The position numbers and the translations under genes are program-made. A DNA stretch of 7,547 nucleotides from Fibrobacteres bacterium CG2_30_45_31 (lineage in GTDB: Bacteria > Fibrobacterota > Fibrobacteria > Fibrobacterales > Fibrobacteraceae), in contig MNYL01000225.1 in assembly GCA_001873075.1 (NCBI GenBank), positions 1-7,547 on the forward strand, given 5' to 3'. This document shows, one piece after another, positions 1 to 5,057 of this stretch. Within the stretch, counting starts at the first letter, position 1, and every line of letters starts with the position of its first letter. Under the pieces are notes generated by a model. The model saw only the letters and a program-made list of their open reading frames with translations. It ran no database searches and was not told the origin of the DNA.

Positions 1-6
1 ATAATA

Positions 7-97
7 TGTAAACAGTGTAAAAAAATAGTGCTTTTGGACATGACACACCTCATTAAACCCATATTTTTAAGCTTTTTAAAATTTACTTTGTGTAAAA
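7..97 (+). repeat. Three direct copies of TGTAAA in the leader of the regulator gene
   Basis: TGTAAA occurs at 7-12, 16-21 and 91-96. The first two are 9 nt apart. The second and third sit inside an identical 9-mer, GTGTAAAAA (15-23 and 90-98). The third copy lies just before the ATG of a gene for a probable DNA-binding protein, so a role as an operator is conceivable. The background is very AT-rich and short A-containing repeats arise easily there, so the biological meaning is doubtful. Confidence 0.25.
77..82 (+). promoter_or_regulatory. Candidate -10 element upstream of the TIGR02147 gene
   Basis: The hexamer TAAAAT matches the sigma-70 -10 consensus at five of six positions. It would start transcription near position 89, about 13 nt before the ATG at 102. 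Only a poor -35 (TTAAAC at 53-58, 18-nt spacer) is visible, and the whole leader is AT-rich, so a chance match is quite possible. No Shine-Dalgarno sequence is visible before the ATG at 102. Confidence 0.25.
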
Positions 98-101
98 ATC
101 T

Positions 102-962
102 ATGTTTAATTTTATGAGCCTCGCGTTAGATAAATTATTTGATTATGATAATTTTCGCACGTTTTTGCAGGATTATTTTGTTGAGCAAAAACGTCTCCGT
201 GCGGTGTTTTCACATCGTTTTTTTGCTGCAAAAGCGGGCTTTAGTTCTTCCTCCTATTGTTTAAATGTGATTCGTGGGCGTTTTAATTTAACGCCTAAGT
301 CTGTTGATAAGATGGCTCAGGCGATGGAATTGGATAATCGCCAAAAAGCTTACTTTGCAGCCCTCGTTCAGTATAACCAAGCGAAACGTACAGAAGAACG
401 TGAATTTGCTTGGAACCAGATTCTTCAGATTCGCACACAAAATGAATTTGCTCATATATCGAATAATCAAAAAGATTATTTCTCTAAGTGGTATTATCCG
501 GTGCTTCGAGAACTCGCTGTACACCCGAATTGGGATGGTGATATCACTCGGCTTGCGAGACTTGTTGATCCTTCTATTTCTACAGAAGAAGCACGTGTTG
601 GAATTGCTAATTTGGAATCTTGGGGCCTTATTAAAAAACGGGATGATGGTAAATTTGAAGCCACCTCACTGATGTTGGATGCAAGTGGTGTTGCTCCTAT
701 GGACTTACGCCAGATTCGTCGTGAATATGTGCAATATGGAATTGGTGCCTTGGAAACCAAGAAACCTTTTGAACGTTTTGGAACTTTCACTACTCTCGCG
801 ATGAGTGAGGCTTCTTATGATTATGCCGTCCGGGTTCTAGAAGAAGCGCGTCAGAAGATTATTGCACGAGCATCGGATGATGCGATCGTTGATAAAGTTT
901 ATGAAATGATGATCATAACTTATCCTATGAGTCGTCCTATGAAAAAGGAGGACGGAAAATGA
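102..962 (+). CDS. TIGR02147 family protein (DUF4423-like), putative HTH regulator
   Basis: This 286-residue soluble protein has no signal peptide or membrane segment. It resembles the TIGR02147 family, a paralogous family first defined in Fibrobacter succinogenes and also found in Bdellovibrio-like bacteria. Family hallmarks visible are FDYDNFRTFLQDYF near residues 13-26, a helical HTH-like segment at about 36-90 (FSHRFFAAKAGFSS, then NLTPKSVDKMAQAMEL), the SKWYYPVLREL block at 128-138, a winged-helix-like stretch at 145-190 (ISTEEARVGIANLESWGLIKK), and a C-terminal TLAMSEASYDYAVRVLEEAR block. The N-terminal part suggests DNA binding; the ligand and target are unknown. The start at 102 is the outermost ATG. 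The ATG at 114 (Met5) is an alternative, and neither has a clear ribosome site. The stop overlaps the next gene's start as ATGA, implying co-transcription and translational coupling with the lipoprotein. Family assignment is good; a regulatory role is inference. Confidence 0.85.
   Translation: MFNFMSLALDKLFDYDNFRTFLQDYFVEQKRLRAVFSHRFFAAKAGFSSSSYCLNVIRGRFNLTPKSVDKMAQAMELDNRQKAYFAALVQYNQAKRTEEREFAWNQILQIRTQNEFAHISNNQKDYFSKWYYPVLRELAVHPNWDGDITRLARLVDPSISTEEARVGIANLESWGLIKKRDDGKFEATSLMLDASGVAPMDLRQIRREYVQYGIGALETKKPFERFGTFTTLAMSEASYDYAVRVLEEARQKIIARASDDAIVDKVYEMMIITYPMSRPMKKEDGK
945..951 (+). promoter_or_regulatory. Strong Shine-Dalgarno for the lipoprotein, inside the upstream gene
   Basis: AAGGAGG ends 7 nt before the ATG at 959 and lies within the last codons of the TIGR02147 gene. 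It fixes the start of the lipoprotein and, with the ATGA overlap, supports translational coupling of the pair. It is the strongest ribosome site in the window. Confidence 0.85.
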
Positions 963-2521
963 ACCATTTGTTTTTTGCGAGTCTCGCTCTCTTCTGTGTT
1001 TTTTTCTTTGCGGCCTGTTCGGAAAAACATGCAGGCGGTGTTACGGATATCGGAAACTCTGTTGCAGGGGTCGTTGTCATGGACGATGGTTCCCCCGCCG
1101 TGAATGCGCGTGTGGTTGTTTACTTTGATCGTTGGGATAATGTAGCGAAGATGGATTCTTTGGTAGGTATTACGGACTCCACAGGCAATTTCAAAATTGA
1201 TGGAGTCGAAGATTCATCACGCGTTCTTTTTGCTTCCCTAAAAGAGGATTGCGGTATGGAACAGGTGGGGGACACAATCGTTATTAGTCGCTCAAAACGA
1301 TTGCAAGGGCGTATCGCTACGGAAACATCAGGCCATGTTCGCATTGTAGGGAGTATTCTTGATGCAAAAATTAATGCTAATGGCGAATTTACGTTCGATT
1401 CTCTCCCCCCAGGCGAAATTTCTATCGCTTATATTTCTGAATCGGGGAATCCTCAATCTCGCTTTGTATTCCGCACGATTGACAATAGAGATTCCATCCA
1501 TTTGCCGGATTTGGTAGAAGAGGCTCAAATGGTTTCTTGGTTGGTCATTGCGGATCACGTTTATTATTCTGATTATGGTTTTGGCGGTTTTGTGGCAAGC
1601 AACGAAGAGGTGACTCCCCCCGTCATCGCTTCTGTCCCGGTGACATTGGGTTTCACAACGACAGAAACGCTCTATGGGTTTGTGCTTCCGGTAAAGTTCA
1701 CAACTCAAATTGATTTTGCTACGTTTAGTTCTCCAGAGTATTTCAGCGTGCTCACCGCAGAGGGAATTTCTTTACCTTTTGAAGTAGATTACTGGACTTT
1801 ATCGGCTTCTCAGGGACTTTTATGGGTGCGTTTAGATTCAATTCCTGCGGGGACCGATTCTTTGAATTTATACCTCGCATTGCGTAGCGATTCCATTGAT
1901 ATGCAACCTGTATTTCGCGAATCGGATTATGTGGCGGCTGCGCTTCATTTGAATGGAGATGCTACTATTTCTGGGGCGACAACCTCTGATGCTAATTATG
2001 GTGTGATTGGTTATGGCGCAACGCTCACACAAGGCCAATACATTGATCTTGACTCTTTAGATCCGTGCGTCGGTGATTTTACGCTTTCTATTTGGGCATA
2101 TTGGGCTGGCCCCAATGACAATCATCAAATTTTATTTTCCCAACGCACCTATTGGTCTGATACGACTTCTCGATTCCAATGGCATTACGATAATATCAAT
2201 AAGGTTTTTGCTGCCTATAATAATGTGGATCAAAGGGACTCTTTTCCAGAAGCGGAGGTTCCCCAAAATGAGTGGGCTTATCTCACGTTAGTCTTTAAGG
2301 ATGGTAAACTTGCAATGTATGTGAACGCTGTGCAGATGGGTGAAGCTAGAGATTTTGTTCCCACGGATCTTGATATCACAGTACCGTTCCGTGTTGGTGG
2401 TGATGAAATTGCCGTTGAAACTTGGAATGGTTCTTTGGATGAAGTGCGCGTTGAACTTACCGCTCGTTCAGCGGAATGGATTCGTCTCAACTACGAGACG
2501 CAAAAAGCTGCATCAAACTAG
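959..2521 (+). CDS. Surface lipoprotein: two carboxypeptidase-regulatory-like modules, DUF2341-like, LamG-like
   Basis: This 520-residue predicted lipoprotein has a hydrophobic signal peptide ending in the lipobox FAAC, with Cys20 as the lipidation site. Ser21 follows, so no Asp inner-membrane retention signal is present and outer-membrane or surface placement is likely. The signal has no Lys or Arg before its core, which is unusual, but the ribosome site and ATGA overlap make this start firm. Modules read by eye are a carboxypeptidase-regulatory/Ig-like fold at about 34-92 (VAGVVVMDDGSPAVNARVVVY, TDSTGNFKIDGV), a second shorter one at about 114-158 (NGEFTFDSLPPGEISI), a DUF2341-like segment at about 237-312 (DFATFSSPEYFSVL, LPFEVDYW), and a LamG/concanavalin-like beta-sandwich at about 325-515 (FTLSIWAYW, WAYLTLVFKDGKLAMYVNA, NGSLDEVRVELTARSAEWIRLNYETQ). 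No catalytic motif is seen. The likely role is binding of polysaccharide or another surface ligand, which is inference. It forms an operon with the TIGR02147 gene. Confidence 0.82.
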   Translation: MNHLFFASLALFCVFFFAACSEKHAGGVTDIGNSVAGVVVMDDGSPAVNARVVVYFDRWDNVAKMDSLVGITDSTGNFKIDGVEDSSRVLFASLKEDCGMEQVGDTIVISRSKRLQGRIATETSGHVRIVGSILDAKINANGEFTFDSLPPGEISIAYISESGNPQSRFVFRTIDNRDSIHLPDLVEEAQMVSWLVIADHVYYSDYGFGGFVASNEEVTPPVIASVPVTLGFTTTETLYGFVLPVKFTTQIDFATFSSPEYFSVLTAEGISLPFEVDYWTLSASQGLLWVRLDSIPAGTDSLNLYLALRSDSIDMQPVFRESDYVAAALHLNGDATISGATTSDANYGVIGYGATLTQGQYIDLDSLDPCVGDFTLSIWAYWAGPNDNHQILFSQRTYWSDTTSRFQWHYDNINKVFAAYNNVDQRDSFPEAEVPQNEWAYLTLVFKDGKLAMYVNAVQMGEARDFVPTDLDITVPFRVGGDEIAVETWNGSLDEVRVELTARSAEWIRLNYETQKAASN

Positions 2522-2540
2522 TTTTTTCTCTCAAAACCAT

Positions 2541-2575
2541 AAAAAAGAAAAGCTCCCCAAAAGGAAGCTCTTTTC
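2541..2575 (-). terminator. Intrinsic terminator of the ferredoxin gene
   Basis: Read on the minus strand, the hairpin is GAAAAG, a 2-nt AG bulge, CTTCC, loop TTTTG, then GGGAG CTTTTC, followed directly by six T. The stem has 11 pairs including one G-T wobble. It begins 23 nt past the ferredoxin stop. On the plus strand the same stem carries a C-A mismatch and lacks a long T run, so it would stop the converging lipoprotein operon only weakly. No other plus-strand terminator is seen after 2521. Confidence 0.75.
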
Positions 2576-2597
2576 ATCATATACTCAACTGTGAAAT

Positions 2598-2795
2598 TTA
2601 CTTGAACTTGATGACGCCTGGAGGGCAAGATTCAGCGGCATCTTTGATATCCGCTTCATACTTGGAATAATCGACGCCTTCTTTCACGACCATCTTTTCA
2701 GGAACGGAGAATACCGCACCGCAAACGGCTTCACAGGCACCGCAGGATACGCATTCGTCATTCGATTCATCGAGCCACACTTTAGTAATTGCCAT
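2598..2795 (-). CDS. Small single-cluster [4Fe-4S] ferredoxin
   Basis: This 65-residue soluble electron carrier has no signal peptide. Its cluster ligands are Cys15, Cys18 and Cys21 (CxxCxxC), plus Cys57 in the CP pair near the C-terminus, the pattern of monocluster bacterial ferredoxins such as those of Desulfovibrio and Thermotoga. Cys25 continues the CxxxC spacing of dicluster ferredoxins, but the other ligands of a second cluster are absent. There is also no partner cysteine for the disulfide seen in some monocluster relatives, so Cys25 appears unpaired. Acidic residues around 47-55 fit a redox-partner surface. The start is supported by GAAGG 7 nt upstream on the minus strand. The gene is monocistronic, divergent from argB, with its own terminator at 2541-2575. 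The redox partner cannot be told from the neighbours. Its use in anaerobic metabolism is an inference from the lineage. Confidence 0.9.
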   Translation of the reverse strand: MAITKVWLDESNDECVSCGACEAVCGAVFSVPEKMVVKEGVDYSKYEADIKDAAESCPPGVIKFK

Positions 2796-2934
2796 AATAA
2801 TACCTTCAGTTATAAATTAGAATAGACAGAATATATAAAAAAAGACTATTCATAAATTTAAGACCCGCTTTATGGAGGACTGGTTTTCTTAGATTTGGGA
2901 GCAAATTAATTTAACCGAAGAGGTTCGCACCGAA
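2796..2934. promoter_or_regulatory. Divergent promoter region between ferredoxin and argB
   Basis: This 139-nt AT-rich spacer must hold the promoters of both divergent genes. On the minus strand, TATATT (2835-2830) is a plausible -10 for the ferredoxin, without a convincing -35 at the usual spacing. No convincing plus-strand promoter for argB could be picked. The minus strand contains TTATGAATAG (2855-2846), which resembles one half of an E. coli ARG box, but the second half is absent, so arginine-repressor control cannot be claimed. The ferredoxin ribosome site is at 2803-2807 and that of argB at 2917-2923. Confidence 0.45.
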
Positions 2935-3711
2935 ATGAAAAAGGTGGTTGTAAAAATTGGTGGCAGTTTAGCCATAGATGAGGCAAAACTGACTGATTTT
3001 GTCGCAGCGGTTTCCATGTTGCCAGCTCAGGGTTACCAGGTGGCTGTAGTGCATGGTGGCGGAAAAGATATCAATGAAAATATTGCGCTTTTGTCTGAAA
3101 AGCCGACATTCATCGAAGGCTTGCGAGTCACAACCCCGAGTATTATGAAAATGGTGGAGATGACCTTGTCCGGTCATGTGAATAAAAAGTTGGTGCGGAT
3201 GCTTATGAATGCAAATTGCCCAGCGATCGGTATTTCTGGCGTGGATGGCGGACTTTTTGAAGTCAAAAAACGCGAAGGAAAAGTGGACTTAGGCCTTGTG
3301 GGTGATATTTACAAGGTGAATCCAAAAATCATTGAAGACCTTTGGAAATGCGGTTGGACTCCAGTGGTTAGTCCGATTTCGCTTGGTAGTGGGTTATCTT
3401 GGAATGTGAATGCGGATACAGCGGCTTCTGAACTTGCCGTTGCCTTAGGTGCAGACCAGTTTTTGCTCGTAAGCGATGTCCCCGGTGTTCTTGATGGAAA
3501 TAAGAACGTGATCGCGGAACTTAACGAGGATCGCGTAGAACAATTGATTCGAGAGGGCGTGATTAGCGGAGGCATGATTCCCAAAGTGCAAGAGAGCATC
3601 AAATCCATTCGACGAGGATTGAAATCAATTCACATTCTCGGTTGGAAAGATGCATCACACTTTAGCAAACAAATTAAGGGAGACCTAAATTATGGAACCA
3701 TCCTCAAATAA
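2935..3711 (+). CDS. argB: Acetylglutamate kinase
   Basis: This cytoplasmic enzyme of the amino-acid kinase family phosphorylates N-acetyl-L-glutamate with ATP, the second step of ornithine/arginine synthesis (EC 2.7.2.8). Visible motifs are KIGGS at 7-11 (Lys7, phosphate-binding), HGGGK at 40-44, GLRVT at 62-66 (substrate), NVNADTAASELA at 157-168 with Asp161, SDVPGVL at 180-186, and SGGMIPK ending in Lys217. The catalytic residues correspond to Lys8, Asp162 and Lys217 of the E. coli enzyme. At 258 residues it matches the short E. coli type and lacks the N-terminal helix extension typical of arginine-inhibited hexameric enzymes, which suggests it is not feedback-inhibited by arginine (inference). 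The ribosome site GAAGAGG lies 11 nt upstream of the ATG. The 3' end overlaps argD by 20 nt, so the two form an operon. It appears intact. Confidence 0.96.
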   Translation: MKKVVVKIGGSLAIDEAKLTDFVAAVSMLPAQGYQVAVVHGGGKDINENIALLSEKPTFIEGLRVTTPSIMKMVEMTLSGHVNKKLVRMLMNANCPAIGISGVDGGLFEVKKREGKVDLGLVGDIYKVNPKIIEDLWKCGWTPVVSPISLGSGLSWNVNADTAASELAVALGADQFLLVSDVPGVLDGNKNVIAELNEDRVEQLIREGVISGGMIPKVQESIKSIRRGLKSIHILGWKDASHFSKQIKGDLNYGTILK

Positions 3712-4891
3712 CAAACTTCTTGCCCAAGACAAAAATTGGATCGCTCCGCTGTATGGAAAAGCGGATATTGATCTTGTCGAAGGGAAGGGCTCTTATCTCT
3801 TTGACGTGAACGGCAAAAAGTACCTGGACTTTGTCGCGGGTATTGCTGTGAATGCGCTCGGTCAATGTCACCCGGCAATCGTAATAGCGATGCAGGATCA
3901 GATCTGCAAATTTTCTCATTTGAGTAATTTATACCCGAATTATCCGCAAATTAATCTTGCGAAGAAAATGCTGGAAATCACAAAGTTTGACAAGGCTTTC
4001 TTCTGCAATTCCGGTGCGGAAGCAAACGAAGGAGCGATCAAACTTGCACGGAAGTACTTTAGCCGGAAGGGCGAAACTGATCGTGTCCAAATTGTGACGT
4101 TTGTCAATAGCTTCCATGGTCGTACTTTTGGTGCTTTGGCAGCTACAGGGCAACCCTCGCTTCGCGAAGGTTTTGGCTCCATGCCAGGTGATTTTGTACA
4201 CATTCCCTGGAATGATGTCGACGCTTTGAAACAAATCGTAAACGAAAAAACGTGTGCGATTATGCTGGAGCCTCTTGCCGCTGAAGGTGGCGTGATGACT
4301 TTGAGCGATGCGATGGCAAAGACGATTAATGCGTTGCGTGCAGAGTTTGGTTGCCTTGTTATTGCCGATGAAATTCAAACGGGTATTGGTCGGTTGGGAA
4401 CATTCCTAGGTGTAGAATTCTACGGAATTCATGCGGATCTTGTCACCTTTGCGAAAGCAATTGGCGCGGGTCTCCCTTTGGGTGCAGTGCTGATGCGGCA
4501 ACCCATTGCAGATCAGCTTCGGGCTGGTGATCATGGGACCACTTTTGGTGGCAATCCTGTCGCTTGTGCAGGCGGCCTTGCTTTGGTGAATATTGTTTCG
4601 GAGCCGGCGTTTCTCGAATCTGTGCGGGCTCGTTCTCTTGAACTCAAAAAGGGGCTGAACGCTTTGATTGCGAAGTATTCTTTTCTGGGTACGGTGCGCG
4701 GAGAAGGACTTCTCTTAGGTGTCACCACGGAGAAGCCAGTCGCTGAAATCATTGCGGCCGCGCGTGCTGAAGGACTTTTGGTTCATAGAGCAGGAGCAAA
4801 TGTAATGCGTCTCTTGCCCCCCCTGAATATATCAGGAGAAGAAGTGCAAGAAGCATTGATGATTCTCGATCATGCGTTAGCAAAAATGTAG
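3692..4891 (+). CDS. argD: Acetylornithine aminotransferase
   Basis: This 399-residue class III PLP-dependent aminotransferase is cytoplasmic. It converts N-acetylglutamate semialdehyde to N-acetylornithine with glutamate as amino donor (EC 2.6.1.11), the fourth step after ArgB. Key features are FCNSGAEANEGAIKLAR at 104-120 (PLP phosphate loop), SFHGRT at 140-145 (Phe141 and His142 near the PLP ring, Arg144 for the substrate carboxylate), ADEIQTGIGR at 225-234 with Asp226 contacting the pyridine nitrogen, Lys255 in TFAKAIGAG as Schiff-base lysine, and HGTTFGGNP at 281-289. The usual EPVQGEGGV segment reads EPLAAEGGV here (193-201). The start is supported by AAGGGAG 9 nt upstream and lies inside argB, so translation is probably coupled. 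Other class III members (ornithine, succinylornithine or 4-aminobutyrate aminotransferases) share these motifs, but the argB context favours ArgD. Confidence 0.94.
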   Translation: MEPSSNNKLLAQDKNWIAPLYGKADIDLVEGKGSYLFDVNGKKYLDFVAGIAVNALGQCHPAIVIAMQDQICKFSHLSNLYPNYPQINLAKKMLEITKFDKAFFCNSGAEANEGAIKLARKYFSRKGETDRVQIVTFVNSFHGRTFGALAATGQPSLREGFGSMPGDFVHIPWNDVDALKQIVNEKTCAIMLEPLAAEGGVMTLSDAMAKTINALRAEFGCLVIADEIQTGIGRLGTFLGVEFYGIHADLVTFAKAIGAGLPLGAVLMRQPIADQLRAGDHGTTFGGNPVACAGGLALVNIVSEPAFLESVRARSLELKKGLNALIAKYSFLGTVRGEGLLLGVTTEKPVAEIIAAARAEGLLVHRAGANVMRLLPPLNISGEEVQEALMILDHALAKM

Positions 4892-4909
4892 TCCGGTTTT
4901 GTCAGAAAA

Positions 4910-4941
4910 TACTTATTAAATAAATCAATATTTAATAAGTA
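4910..4941. repeat. Perfect AT-only inverted repeat downstream of argD
   Basis: The arms are TACTTATTAAATA (4910-4922) and TATTTAATAAGTA (4929-4941), exact reverse complements over 13 bp around a 6-nt centre AATCAA. It starts 19 nt after the argD stop. Each arm has only one G or C and no T run follows the stem, so it is not a classical intrinsic terminator. It might act as a weak terminator or RNA-stabilising hairpin for argBD, or as a protein-binding palindrome. The dyad itself is certain; its function is not known. Confidence 0.8.
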
Positions 4942-5000
4942 CAAATTAACTGAAAATCTAACATATTTAAATTGAATACAACATTTTCATAACCTCAACA

Positions 5001-5030
5001 CCCTTTTATTATTGAAGGGCGTTTCTAATT
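5001..5030 (+). terminator. Weak hairpin between argD and the FadL-type gene, possible terminator
   Basis: CCCTT (5001-5005) pairs with AAGGG (5015-5019) around the 9-nt loop TTATTATTG, followed by CGTTTCTAATTTT. The shape recalls an intrinsic terminator, but the stem is short and the T run is interrupted. It lies 110 nt past argD and only 39 nt before the next ATG, so it could equally belong to the leader of the FadL-type gene. Confidence 0.35.
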
Positions 5031-5057
5031 TTGGTCGCAAACTAAAGTGAGGTTTTA

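Noticed and set aside
1328..1708. Minus-strand open frame of 126 codons opposite the lipoprotein gene
   Set aside because: It lies wholly inside a well-supported plus-strand gene, has a Cys/Arg/His-rich composition unlike a real protein, and shows no ribosome site or recognisable motif.
2483..2500. Hairpin CGTCTC-AACTAC-GAGACG near the end of the lipoprotein gene as a terminator
   Set aside because: It lies within codons of the conserved RLNYET segment, and the T run (2522-2527) is 21 nt away, too far for intrinsic termination.
102..2521. Toxin-antitoxin or phage-defence interpretation of the overlapping HTH-type gene and its partner
   Set aside because: The partner is a 520-residue exported lipoprotein with adhesive-type domains, not a toxin or nuclease, and no mobile-element genes are nearby.
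2846..2855. ARG-box-like half site TTATGAATAG upstream of argB
   Set aside because: Only one half of the palindrome is present, and the region is AT-rich, so ArgR control is not supported.
3929..4378. Minus-strand open frame of 149 codons opposite argD
   Set aside because: The plus-strand ArgD motifs are unmistakable across this stretch, and the antisense translation shows no family signature.
4910..4941. Calling the inverted repeat a dif site
   Set aside because: The spacing is compatible but the arms do not match known XerC/XerD arm sequences, and perfect symmetry is atypical for dif. It was kept only as an unexplained repeat.
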